A stretch of 64,000 nucleotides of DNA from Panagrolaimus kolymaensis (taxonomy: Eukaryota; Nematoda; Chromadorea; Rhabditida; Panagrolaimidae): positions 3,596,001-3,660,000 of the forward strand of contig JAJQJQ010000011.1 in assembly GCA_028622995.1 (NCBI GenBank). Reading direction: 5' to 3'. Both the position numbers and the translations under genes were made by a program. The notes beneath the pieces were generated by a model. That model searched no databases. It saw only the letters and a program-made list of their open reading frames with translations, and was not told where the DNA came from. Below, piece after piece: positions 25,664 through 37,231 of the stretch. How positions within the stretch are numbered: the stretch's first letter is position 1; every line of letters begins with the position of its first letter.

Positions 25664-26501
25664 ATCATAACTATTACAAGGCTAAAAGCCTAAAAAAGGT
25701 GGAAGTTGAGTCTTGAGTCAATAAAAGCATGGAAATCATGAAAAGTTTGAGTCAATAAAAGAATGGAAATCTCAAAGATTCAAGCCGACTCAACTTCGCG
25801 CCCCAAAAAAAATTTTGCACCACCTCATTTTATTTTTGCTATAAATTTTTACATTTACTATTGTTTTAAATAAAATATAGCCGAAATTTTTTCTTCATAC
25901 TTAGTTCCTAATTTCGCATTAATTGATCTGTTAATTTCTCTTTTTCTTCCTTTTTTAAATTTTTCTGACGATACTAACTTTGCTTTAATGCTTTGATAGC
26001 GTTTATTAATTAAAGTTTTTTATTTTACTTTTAACTTTTTTAAATCAATTTAAAATAAATAGCATCCAAAAACATATTTCAACATCAAAAAATGTTTTTT
26101 TTGTATTTGTTTAACTTTTTGTCGCTACTTGAAGCTCCATTTTTTTCGTCATCTGAAATCTTTTTGATTTTTTTAACGTATAATAAATAAAGTTTACAAA
26201 TATGTTCAAAAGATTTATTCATTACCTCTCGTTATTGAATATAAACAACTTTATTTCACTGTTTTATTAACACGAAGCTTGTGAACAAACATTTCCACGA
26301 TGTAAAGAAAAAAAAATCACATTAAACCAATCTACTCTTTTTTATCTAAAAATTTTTTTTGGGGCGCGAAGTTGAGTCGGCTTGAATCTTTGAGATTTCC
26401 ATTCTTTTATTGACTCAAACTTTTCATGATTTCCATGCTTTTATTGACTCAAGACTCAACTTCCACCTTTTTTAGGCTTTTAGCCTTGTAATAGTTATGA
26501 T
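25664..26501. mobile_element. 838-bp MITE-like element with identical 153-bp inverted termini
   Basis: The left terminus (25664-25816) and the right terminus (26349-26501) are inverted copies in which I find no mismatch over 153 bases. Both begin ATCATAACTATTACAAGGC from outside. Each arm contains two tandem units around GAGTCAATAAAAGCATGGAA and a related GAGTCAATAAAAGAATGGAA, and ends CTTCGCGCCCC followed by an A/T run. The 532-bp centre is A/T-rich and has no transposase ORF, so the element is non-autonomous. A third partial unit sits just outside the left end (25644-25663) but not the right. I could not fix a target-site duplication. Confidence 0.8.
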
Positions 26502-26945
26502 CAATTTCAAGTTTGCCGTTTTTGAGCAAAACTTTGAAATCCCAAAAAAGTAATTTACCTTCCTTTTCCTTTCACAAAGAAATGAACGCGGGAAACGAAA
26601 CCAAAATTTGGCCAAGAAAAATTATCAATGAAAAAACATTATAAACTTTTTAAATTTTTTTCTTTCAATTTTTTGTTAAATTTTAAAAGATGAGTAATAA
26701 TATGTATAATTGATACAAAATTGTACGAATTCTTTTCCCATAATCGTACTTTAAAAAAAAATTTATACAATAGAATAATGAAAAGAAAATTTTGATGAAA
26801 AGGATGAAAGTGAGAAACAAAAGGTCAGTTTGATACAATTGATAAAAGTTGAAAAAGGCGGTGTTTCATTTGTTGGACATTGAAATGGTCAATGCATAAA
26901 AGGAGTCGAAAAAACTATAGATTTGGTTGCATTCAATCACAAAAA

Positions 26946-28337
26946 ATGTTAAGGCTTTGTATTTTGTTATTAGTTTTTGGGCTTGTTAAAGTTGCTTCAT
27001 TTGATCCTGCGACACTACCAGGTGCAAGTAAATCACAGATAGAAGAATTTGGAAAGATATTAGCTGAAAGACAAAACAAATGCTCTCTTAGAATAAATGG
27101 AATAATTTTAAATTTAGTAAGTATTTCTTAAATGAGTAATTTACTAAAAATTTGTTTCAGGATCCATGTCGATGCTGCAGCCAACCAACCGAAACTCCAT
27201 GTACTTGTGATTCATGCAACGACCAGCCTTGTGACGACAATTGTGAGTGTTGCTGTTGCGACCAAATTCCTTCTACTACTGTAGCTCCTACAACAACTAC
27301 AGTTGCACCAGTGACATGCCGCTGTTGCAAGCCTTGTTGCAATAAATGTGGATGCAAAAACAAAAACCAACAATGTGGTTGTAGCAACATACCTAATCCA
27401 CGATCATGTGGCTGCCTGCCAAATCAACAACAACCGCCGTGTGGATGTCCATCAAATATTCCAGGCTCACAACCATGTCAATGTAATCCAAATCCAAATT
27501 ATCCCCAGCCTCGTTGTTCTTGCAATTCAAGTAATCTTTTATCATTTTTCTTACATTTATAAATAATTTTTTTTAGCCAATCCACTCAATCCACCTGGTT
27601 GTGGATTTCCTTGTCCTCCACCACTGCTTCCTCAGCCTCTTCCAATATTACCAGGCTACATTCAGCCACCACCAATGCCACTAAATCCCAACTCAACTTA
27701 TGTTGTGCCACCACAACCTGCTCCTTATCCATTACCTCCAGCTCCTCCACAGCCTGTTCCATATCCATTACCTCCAGCTCCTCCAAGTGGTTACGTCGTG
27801 CCTTCTAATCCTAACTATGCTGTGCCTCCAATTTTGCCTCCAGCGCCACCAAGCAACTATCCAATGCCACCAATTGGATATCGAACAATTATTCCTCCAA
27901 TACAACCATATCCTCAACCACCACCATCGGGAAATTATCCATCACCTCCTTTAAATCCTATTGTTGGTCCAAGCTATGTTTATCCTCCATGTCAAAATCC
28001 TCCAGGAGTTCCACAACCGCCGGCTTTTCCATGTCCCGCCTATCCAACACCATTTTTTCCATCACCAACGACAACAACTGCTACTACAACCACGACCACC
28101 AAACGTCCTCCACCTTCTCCCGAACGCTCAAACGATGCCGCAATTCGAAGTTTCAAGGATCTTTTCCCGTCACACACATTGTCAGATAGTGTCGTGGATT
28201 TGCAAGCTAAATCTCTTGATGCTTCAAAATCCGCCATATCGAATATTGAGAAAACGCCTCCAGAGGTCAGCTCAGCTTCCTTTAATGGAATTTTATCAGC
28301 CTTCGCCATCATTATGTTGGCTTTGTTTTTGGTTTGA
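26946..28337 (+). CDS. Secreted Cys-rich/Pro-rich protein, probably GPI-anchored
   Basis: Three exons (26946-27116, 27161-27530, 27577-28337) join in frame to 433 residues. An N-terminal signal peptide (MLRLCILLLVFGLVKVASF) is followed by a short charged segment. Next comes a domain of about 100 residues packed with Cys pairs and quartets (CRCCSQP, CECCCCDQ, CRCCKPCCNKCGC), with a short Thr-rich linker inside. A region of about 190 residues rich in Pro, Tyr and Val follows, with two repeats of PYPLPPAPP, then a TTTTATTTTTT stretch. The tail is SASFNGILSAFAIIMLALFL plus Val at the very end, which fits a GPI-attachment signal. A cuticle, surface or matrix role is plausible. I recognise no named family. 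An in-frame ATG at 26880 would precede the signal peptide and is less likely. Confidence 0.8.
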
Positions 28338-28716
28338 TCAACTAACAAAAAACAAAATATTTATTATCATTAATATATTATTGCTCTAATTTATTACAGT
28401 TTTCATTGCAACTTGTTAAACTTATTACATGTCTTGTACAAATATTGCATTATTTTATAATTTTGTTGGGCAAAAAAATAATAAAAATTTAGTTCAAAGC
28501 ATTAACGATCTTAGGCATTTAATTACAGTATACTCATGACATACATAAATCCTAAAAATAATATTTTCGCAGCTCACGGTAACGATTGCTGGCGAAATGC
28601 GTTAAAATAATCACAAATTCTTTCAAAACAACTTTCACATTTTTTTGTTCTTTCATTGAGATCCATTTTTTTGCGGCACAATTTTTCCTGCCATTTCTGG
28701 TTATTATTGAATATTT
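28338..28716 (+). other. Spacer upstream of HGH1
   Basis: A 379-bp A/T-rich gap with the 3' UTR of the Cys-rich gene and the HGH1 promoter or outron. A GC-containing stretch at about 28570-28600 (CAGCTCACGGTAACGATTGC) stands out. No gene is seen. Confidence 0.4.
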
Positions 28717-30053
28717 ATGTCAACTGAAGCTGATAATCGTGCTGAAATTGATGAAAAAAGGATGGAATCCCATGAACATAATTCAACAATCAATGATGAA
28801 GATGCTGAAATTATTGCTAAAATGTTAGCACCTAAAGCTGCATCGCAACAAAATTTAAATGCTAAAGCTCGTGAAGCTCTTGAAACTCGTCTGGTTTATG
28901 CTCTGAATTACATCCGAAATGCTACTGGTGAACCTTATGCTGTTGATTTCGTGATGCATCCTAAAATTATGGCGGCTCTTACAAATATTGCTGCAGAAGA
29001 AAATCTTCAACCATCCAAACTTGATATTCTCTTGGATATTTTCATCAATACAAGTTCACGATCGCTGCCACTTGCTCAATCTTTGATTGAAAAATATAAT
29101 TTTGTTGAATTTTTAAATGGCTTACAAACTAATGAAAGAAAGGAAAAGGTTATTTGGCTTCTGTCAAATCTTGCTGGAATGTGTCCTGAACTTGTTCATG
29201 AAAGACTTGTGAAACTTAATCCCAATTACATGGATGATTTTATCGGTAATGTTTTCTTTTTTTGTATCATAATGTACTCATTTTTCGTATTTTAGGAATG
29301 TTTTCAAATGGTAAAGAAAGTGATCTGGGAGCTTTTTATGGTCAAGTTGCTGTATCCTTATCAACTATAGAATCTGTTCGCCAAAAAGTTATTGATAACC
29401 ACTTGGATAAATTCTTACCATTGTGTGGTTCATTAAATCCAAATCGTCAATCACGTGCTACAGCTTTATCATTTTTAAGAAATTTAGCCGTGGACACTCG
29501 TAAGCTTTACTTTCTCTTTCAATTTTATTCTTTTAATTTTTAGATCTTCATGATACTCTTCTTAAGAAACCCGAATATTTGACAGCTGTTCTCGAACCAA
29601 TAATGAGCAAAGAATATGAATTCACTGATGAAGAAATGGATAAACTTCCGCAAGCACTTCAATACTTTGACAATCTTCCTACAATAGATGATGATACTGA
29701 ACAAGTTATTGTTGATACACTTTACAAAGCAAGTTTTTTTTATATTTTGACGTAAGAAACTCATTTAATGATTACAGCTTTGTGATTCAAAACTTGGACG
29801 TGAAACCCTTCGCCAAACTTCTGTTTATCCTGTTTTGCGTGAATTCCACAAAGTTCAGAAACGTCGTCAAACTGATGACGAAATTGGCATTGGTAGTTCA
29901 GCTATGGGTTTTATTGGTCCTGGAGCCGCTAATATGCATGTACTCAATGAAGATAACCCTCTTGAAGCTCTTATTGGAATCTTGATTCGTGATGAAGAAG
30001 ACATTGGTTTACCTTCGGATGTCAAATATGGTGACATTGAAATGGAACATTAA
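28717..30053 (+). CDS. hgh-1: HGH1 homologue, armadillo-type eEF2-folding cochaperone
   Basis: HGH1 is an armadillo-repeat adaptor that brings elongation factor 2 to the TRiC chaperonin. Four exons (28717-29245, 29296-29499, 29544-29728, 29778-30053) give 397 residues. The C-terminal half has the family landmarks: SFLRNLAVDT, then HDTLLKKPEYLTAVLEPIM, EFTDEEMDKLPQALQYF, and GRETLRQTSVYPVLREFHKV leading to ALIGILIRDEEDIGLPSDV. The N-terminal half is all helical and armadillo-like. The third intron (29729-29777) begins GC, not GT (AAA|GCAAGT), and only this junction gives LYKLCDSK in frame. The spacer to DDX23 is 183 bp with an AATAAA and a TTTTTTAG acceptor, which suggests an operon. A product partner, CCT-2, is also encoded in this window. 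Confidence 0.87.
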
Positions 30054-30236
30054 ATGCTCGATTGTGATGATTTATTTTGTTGATTTTTTGTTCGTTTTGT
30101 TAGTTATTTTATTAAATATATTAATAAATTTTGTTTTTTAATTTGTTGAACTGTGTTGCATTTGGTGATAACCGTACAAAATATTTATCTACTTTCATGT
30201 AAAATTAGTTTGTTTCATTTTGATTTTTTAGATAAA

Positions 30237-32802
30237 ATGGCTGATATTAAAGTGAAGAACGAACCTGCATCACTTGATGCTTTGTTAGCATTGAAAAAGA
30301 AACAAGAAGAAGCTCAAAGCAGACCTGTTTTCATGAGTAAAGCTCAACGTGAAACTTTAGCAAAAGAAGAACAAGAGAAAAAAGAATTGATAGAAAAGCA
30401 GAAATTGAAAGAAGCAGATGAAAGTCGAAAACGGATGTCAGAAGCAGCAAAGAAAGAAGAACGTGAAAAGGGTGATTTTTCTATTATGTGTTTACTATGC
30501 TTACATTTTCTTATTTCAGAACGTGAACGAGAAGAAAGGCACCGACGGCATAGGCGTGGAAGTCCTCATAGACGAAGTCGATCAAGATCACCTCGTGATC
30601 GTGAACGAAAAAATAAAGATGATAAGAAGAAAGAAGAAGAACAAAAAGAAAAACTTATGGAAGAAGCTATTCGTTCGCGGTACCTTGGAAAAGGACGAGA
30701 AAAGAAAAAGCGAACTCGTAAACTTCATGAACGTAAATTTGTTTTTGATTGGGACGAAACTGATGATACTTCTAAAGATTACGATAAACTTTACGAGGAT
30801 AAACATCAGATACAGTTCTTTGGTCGGTATGTGACTTTCTCTATCTTTACACAGCTTATTATTTTTTTATAGTGGAGCTCTAGCTGGTATGGATGTTAAC
30901 TCACAAAGAAAAAAGAATGCAGAATTTTACAATGATCTCCTTGAACATAGAAGAACTGACGAAGAACAGATAAAAGAAGATTCGCGTATCGATAATTTGG
31001 TTAAGAAAGAGAAAAAAGAAGCTTGGGATGATCGTCATTGGATGCAGAAGACATTGGTTGAAATGAGACCTCGAGACTGGCGTATTTTCCGTGAAGATTT
31101 TAATATCGTAATCAAAGGTGGTAAAATACCGCATCCAATCAGAAATTGGGAAGAAGCTGGCCTTCCAAAAGAAGTATATGATACTATTTTGGATGTAGGA
31201 TACAAAGAACCTACGCCTATTCAACGTCAAGCTATTCCCATTGGTCTTCAAAATCGTGATATCATCGGTGTAGCAGAAACAGGTTCTGGAAAAACAGCTG
31301 CTTTTCTTATTCCTCTTCTTGTTTGGATAAATCAATTACCTAAACCCACTGTTGAAGATATTCTTGATTCTGGACCATATTCAATCATTATGGCTCCCAC
31401 TCGTGAATTGGCTCTCCAAATTGAAGAAGAAGCAAAGAAATTTGGTGAAAAACTTGGAATTAAATCTGTATCTGTCATTGGTGGAGCTAGTAGGGAAGAA
31501 CAAGCTTTACAAATGCGCAGAGGTGTTGATGTAAGTTTTCTTTTTTCTTCTTTTTTGGTTTACAAAAATTATTTTCTAGATTATTATTGCTACTCCCGGT
31601 CGTCTACTTGATATTTTGGATAATCGCTATGTTTCGTTAAATCAATGCAGTTATGTCGTTATGGATGAAGCTGATCGTAAGTTTTTTATTATTAATATTA
31701 GTTGAAGAATTTAACTCTAACCAAATAATGTAACAAGATAACCTTTGTGTTAGCCTAAAAATGACTATAAAATATTTATGTTTTGGAATTGTATCATAAC
31801 TATTTCCTAAGTACTCATAAAAAAAATAATTTACGTGTTTTTAGGCATGTTGGATATGGGATTTGAGCCAGAAGTCAACAAAATCTTAGAGTATATTCCT
31901 GTTACAAATCTTAAACCTGATACCGATGAAGCTGAAGATGAAAAATTGCTTATGTCTAATTTTAATACAAAACAAAAGTATCGACAGACGGTAATGTTCA
32001 GTGCGACTCTCGGGTATGTGTTTTTTACATTTTATAAATTTGGAAATAATATTTATTAGTTTTTTAGCCCAGCTGTTGAAAGATTAGCTCGTCAATATCT
32101 TCGTCGTCCTGCTGTTGTACATATTGGTACTGCTGGAAAACCTACTGAACGTGTCGAGCAAATTGTTCATTTGATAACCGAAGAACGTAAAAGAAAAATG
32201 CTTGTTAAAGTTCTTGAAGAAAATAATAAACCACCAATTATTATTTTTGTCAATCAAAAGAAGGTTTGTATTTTTTTGGTCTTTTTATGACTATGTACAA
32301 TATGCTTTTTAGGGAGCTGATATTCTTGGAAAGTCTTTATCAAAACTTGGTTTTAATCCTGTTGTCCTTCATGGTGGAAAAGGTCAAGATCTTCGTGAAT
32401 TTGCCCTTGAATCTCTCAAACGAGGTGAAAAAGATATTCTCGTTGCTACCGATGTCGCTGGTATGGGTTTTCTTTTGCGTTCATTTAATCTTTTCTCTTC
32501 TTTTTTTAGGTAGAGGTATCGATATCAAGGACGTTACACTGGTTCTCAATTACGATATGGCTAAAACGATTGAAGACTATACTCACAGAATTGGTAGAAC
32601 TGGTAGAGCAGGAAAATCTGGCAGAGCTATCACCTTCTTAACTCCTGAGGATAAAGATGTTTTCTATGAACTTCGTCAACTTCTTCATGAATCTCCCGTT
32701 TCAAATTGTCCACCAGAACTTGAAAAACATCCTGAAGCTCAACAAAAGCCTGGTACTATTGGACAAAAACGAAGACAAGACGAAACCTTGTACCTCAATT
32801 AA
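30237..32802 (+). CDS. ddx-23: DEAD-box RNA helicase DDX23/PRP28
   Basis: U5 snRNP helicase that displaces U1 from the 5' splice site during spliceosome activation. Eight exons (30237-30471, 30520-30826, 30873-31530, 31580-31676, 31845-32013, 32068-32263, 32313-32460, 32510-32802) join to exactly 700 residues. The N-terminus is charged and SR-like ([14 protein letters not shown]), followed by the PRP28 block [15 protein letters not shown]. Helicase motifs in order: Q motif ([10 protein letters not shown]), I (AETGSGKT), Ia (PTRELA), II (VVMDEADR), III (SATL), and VI ([10 protein letters not shown]). It ends shortly after a region matching the DDX23 C-terminus. The start codon lies five bases after a TTTTTTAG acceptor. 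Most introns are about 45-54 bp; the one after DEADR is 168 bp. Confidence 0.96.
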
Positions 32803-32933
32803 TTTATTATTATTCATTGTTTGTTACTTTGTATTTTTTTATCAATAAAAAATTAGCTACATATTGCACTTTTATATAAAACATTTCAAAATTTGTACAA
32901 AAAAGTTTGTTTAATTGTGACCGGTGTTTGTTT

Positions 32934-34698
32934 TTAAAGCATTTTATGTTCAACGACGTAATCAGTCATTCTCGCGATTGCTGCAAATAATTCCTTTCCT
33001 GTTGGTTCGATTTGTTCTTTAGGAACGGTGAAACCAAAGTTATCTTCCATATCTTCAGGACGTAACTCAATTCCATAAATATATGGTACGCCAAGATCTT
33101 GCATAAAATCAATGCTTGTTCCCGATGCTGGATCTGTAAATTTTAGTTTGCTATGAATAAAGAAGCTTTGGCAAGCAACTTACACATGAGTTCAGCAATT
33201 GTTCCATGATGATAAGACGCACCACTTTCATTTTTAATTGCTTCTACAGCCAATTGAGCAGCACGCCGTTGATCTTCATGATTTGCTGGTTTATCTTGGG
33301 TATATCCCCACGGAGACAGGAAAAGCTGCCCATAACTATGTAAACTAATGTAAATTTTTAAATCATTAATATTTTTTTCAATAAAATTTTTTAATCCAAC
33401 AACTTCAGGTTCTGAAAATGGGACAGCTCCAGCATAAATATTAGAACAAGGTGATCGATTTGCTCCTTAAAATATTTTTATAAATATTTAATAAATCGAT
33501 TTCTAATAATCTAAATTACCAATTTCACCCCATCCTCTACCGCCCCAATTTCGATTGGCATCTGCACCAACGCACCATTTATTAACTGTAATATTTCGAC
33601 TTCTTGTTTTTCTCCATAATCGATCTTTTTCAAATGTATAAGCATAACCATCTGGATTAGCTACGGGTACAATATAAAAATCAAACTTATCGAGAATACC
33701 AGTAACTCGAGAATCATTATTGTAACCCATTACCAACTAAGCTAAGCAAAATTCTTTTCATTATTCGAAACTAAAAAAGAAGCCACTTACTTTATCAATT
33801 AAAAATAAAGCTGAAGCTGGAGCAATCCATTCGCCTAAAAAATAAGCAGATAGATATTTTTTAAAGTAAATTCATTTAAAATTACGTGAATGAATTCCAG
33901 CATCAATAAAAACTGCAGGTTTGTGTTTTCTTACGATGGAACCAATTTTAATTCCAATAAGTTTACGACCTTCAAAAGTATCACCAAATTCAAACTTTTC
34001 CGTTAAAATTGGATATTCTTCGTTGATTTTATTTAAATAATCTATGATGGTATCGTAATTATGATATTCATTAACTTTGAATTCTCTAGCAGAAGATATT
34101 TTGCGACGATGCCTTCGAGCTTTTCGAACTGTTGCACGCCAATGTGAGCGATCAATATCTCTGCAAAATTTATCATGGTAAAATAAAGGATGAATAAATA
34201 AATATTTTAAACAAGCTTACTTTTGTACATCTCTTTTAATCACTTTATAATCTTTAAAACCCTCAGCATCAAGAAGCTCTCTAAAAGTTTTAGCAAATTC
34301 TGGAGCAACCATAACGTGGGCATAATTTCGTTGTTGATGAGGTTCAGCCCAAACGTCAATAAGCAGTCTTAACTTTCCAGTATCCTTTAAACATTTTTTA
34401 CATTCTCAATTATTTAATGATTCTGAAAATTACCTCATCAAAAACCACACCTTCAGCTTCAAGCTGCTCTAATAAAGGAGTAATTTCTTCACCGGTATTA
34501 ATATGAAACAATTTATAACTAAAAAATTGCACGTGCTTAGTTAGTGTTAAGGTTAAAAGAATGGGTAAGCAATGATCAAAAAGTTCATTGATCATTTATT
34601 GCCTCATTTGTGGCGCCGCTTACTTACCCTCTGTAATTCTGAAAAGCTGTCGAAGCTGTGATTATTGATAGAATGCAACAGAGAAATACCCGGAACAT
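32934..34698 (-). CDS. Secreted zinc carboxypeptidase, M14 family
   Basis: Metallocarboxypeptidase of the A/B subfamily, which removes C-terminal residues. A signal peptide (MFRVFLCCILSIITASTA) precedes an activation peptide (about 90 residues, including ITPLLEQLEAEGVVFDE). The catalytic domain has zinc ligands in AGIHSREWIAPAS (His and Glu), formed across an intron, and in IYISLHSYGQ (His). Substrate Arg is in GADANRNWG, and the general-base Glu is in YGIELRPED. The protein ends EHKML, at about 420-430 residues, the usual length for a procarboxypeptidase, so it looks functional. A basic stretch between the pro and catalytic domains (RKARRHRRK) may be a processing site. The poly(A) signal of convergent DDX23 is about 95 bp away. 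Roles in digestion or cuticle processing are both possible. Confidence 0.9.
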
Positions 34699-36528
34699 GA
34701 CTGGTTATTTCTAAAAAATGAACACTTGAATAAGCATCAAAGTCAAGCAAAAAAAAATGTGAATATCGGCCAACCACGAACAACGTCCAAATAAAAGAGG
34801 TCAAACAAATGCCAGCCGTGAATGTCAATGATTGTAAAAAAAAAATAAACAAAAAAAGATGAGAGCCACTTTTGATCAAAGAAAGGCAAAAACACATACA
34901 AAAATAGAAATTTTTTTTTAATGGTGCCAAAAAATCAACCAAAAGTATGTTGAAGAAAAAAAAGAAGAAAGGAAACATGCGACGACTGTCGATAAGAAAG
35001 AAGATGATTTCCCCCATTGATATTGCTAGAACGTTTTTTTGGTTATTGCTGAAGATGATGATGATGTTAGTTGGTTGGTTAAATGGGAGCCTATTTTGTT
35101 TACTGATAAAACTCCCCCTTTTGTAGACTCATTTTTAAGGAAAATATTTGAAGACATTGAAATGGAAGAAATAAAAAAGAGAAAAGAAAAGACAATGCAA
35201 TGTAGTTTTAGTTGTTGCTTTTATGTATGTATGAATGCGCAACAAAAAAAATGTTAAACAAACACAAACTAAAGTGAAAAATTGTTGATAGACTTTTTTT
35301 TACAAATACTTCCTTTTTTCCATATCCGGTCAAGGATGTAAAAAAGAGCTTTGCTAAAATAAGCAATAGTTTTTCTTGTATCAAAGATCCGTGAAAGGAA
35401 AAAGAAAGTGTGCCTTTGTTTGCCCTGAAAAAAAAAGCAGGAATTAAACGATGATGCTACCATAAACTTTTTCTATTGCTGAAAAAAAAAAAGGAATTTA
35501 CAAAAACTTCACTTTTCAATCGAGAGATATTAAGTAAAAAAGCTATAATAATAGTCTTAAGGTAATGTAGACAGCTTATTTCCTGTATATTCATACAATT
35601 GTCAAAAGTATTCTAAACTAGTTTTTTTTATTTAGTGTGCAAGAATGTATGTAACTGGAACTACTCCTTTCCATTTTTATTTCGTTTTGTTTCTTTCACG
35701 CATCATTCTCGTCTGTGGGTGAGCCTTTAAAGCTAACAATAAACTAACAACCCATGTGGTTGGCAGCGAGTAATGATGATAACTATGTATTCGATCAGCA
35801 TCACAACAATAAATAATGGTTTAATTCCATTTTATAAATAGAAAATGGAATGTGTCTAATAGAAACACCCAAAATAAATAAAAAGGAAAGAAAGAAAAAC
35901 AAATGATCATCAAAAACAAAAAACTAAAGACCTGTAGTAAAAGTTAGATAGGCTGTAAGGTAAGCGTTGATTGAACATTAATTTTAAGATTGATATTTGC
36001 AAAAACAAAAAAACACAACGTTTGAGGATTCTTGATTTCAATTGAAACACATTTGTCAGAAAACGAACACTCAAGCAAGCATTTTTTTAACATTTACTTT
36101 AATTTTCCCATATCTTTTATTGATATCCATCCACGTGCGATAATAACAAAAAATTGTTTGTATGATATTCTTTAAACTACTCGAAACTCAAAATACTCAC
36201 GTGCCATCTCTTCTTTCAAGTTCACATCAGTTGATTAAATTGGAATATTGTTTTGTAAAAAAATTCAATATGTGTGAACAACATCTTCATGCTGACTTTC
36301 ATTCACATTTTTTACTTTTAAAACATTCCAGCAAAAATGTGATCATAAAGGCTCCTCACGTTTAGCTTTTTGAACGTTATGTGTATAAGTGTCTTTACTG
36401 TAATCACATTTTCATTCAATGTAATGCTCATGCATGTAAGCTTCATTATTGTTATAAATGCCACAAAAAAGTTAACGATATTTATTATTAAAATTAAATT
36501 ATTATTTTAATACAACAAACAAAAACAA
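34699..36528. other. Intergenic between the carboxypeptidase and the C2H2 gene
   Basis: About 1.8 kb between two minus-strand genes, A/T-rich with no supported coding region. The 137-residue minus-strand ORF (34604-35017) overlaps the first exon of the carboxypeptidase in another frame and has a Phe-rich composition from T runs. A small perfect hairpin lies at 35824-35851. Confidence 0.4.
35824..35851. repeat. Small perfect hairpin
   Basis: ATTCCATTTT and AAAATGGAAT pair over 10 bp around the 8-base loop ATAAATAG. It lies in noncoding DNA. In such A/T-rich sequence this could be chance. Confidence 0.4.
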
Positions 36529-37231
36529 TTAAAATGGTTTTTTAGAAGGATGAAGAAAATCAGGAGGACGTTGAATTCGTTCATCAGTCATGTGATAAAG
36601 TGAAATATGAGTTTGAACATTTTGTTTCAAAGTAAATGATTTGTTGCAGATATCACAAACATGATTTTTTGAGCGGAAGCGGGAATAGCGTTTACGAGTT
36701 GCATGTTCATCTAAAGCTGGAATAATTTTGGCTTTCTTTCTTGCTGGTGCTTTTTTCTTATGAGCATTGATGGTATTATGAATATCCTATAAATGGACAT
36801 AATAAAAATAAACAAAAACAAAGAAAGGAAAAAGACAAACTTCAAAATATTCAGCATGATGAAATGATGTAACTTCTTGTTGAATTTCATATGGAGCAAA
36901 CATTTCAAGTGACGAAGTTGATTCATTACTTTTTCCACTTCCACTTTCATCATTCACGAGTTCAATTTCATGTTCAGCAATAGGTTGACCAGATATTATT
37001 GCGGCTGTAACAGCACAATAACCTCCTATAAAAAATGTAATGCTTTAAAAAGTATGAAACAAAACAAAAAGGAAAAAGAAAAGAATGAGAGCGATTCTTA
37101 CCTTCAGAACAAGCAACACAAAATTTTACAGGAGTATCATCATTTTCAAAAAATGGTAATGTTGGTAATGAATAATTATTATCATATTGATTGTAATAAT
37201 AAGGTTCAAAACTTTGGATTTCCATTTTCAA
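36529..37231 (-). CDS. Single C2H2 zinc-finger protein
   Basis: Three exons (37102-37231, 36841-37025, 36529-36786) give 188-190 residues, depending on which of two nearby ATGs (37231 or 37225) is used. The N-terminal half is acidic and aromatic (EPYYYNQYDNNYSLPTLPFF), with a lone CVAC pair and then NDESGSGKSNESTSSLEMF. A basic segment (HKKKAPARKKAK) that could be a nuclear localisation signal precedes one classical finger: CDICNKSFTLKQNVQTHISL followed by YH, i.e. C-x2-C-x12-H-x4-H. The tail is MTDERIQRPPDFLHPSKKPF. One finger alone binds DNA weakly, so partners or the basic flank may help. I do not recognise the orthologue. It is divergent from CARM1, with about 0.7 kb shared upstream. Confidence 0.75.

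Noticed and set aside
25644..26520. Target-site duplication of the 838-bp element
   Set aside because: Bases directly outside the two arms (GGAA on the left, CAATTTC on the right) do not match; a TA or AT duplication cannot be told from the arm ends.
27961..28389. 142-residue plus-strand ORF inside the Cys/Pro-rich gene
   Set aside because: Out-of-frame reading of proline-rich codons; the main frame has signal peptide, Cys domain and GPI-like tail.
34604..35017. 137-residue minus-strand ORF
   Set aside because: Phe/Leu-rich from T runs; it overlaps the first carboxypeptidase exon in another frame, whose signal peptide and splice donor are convincing.
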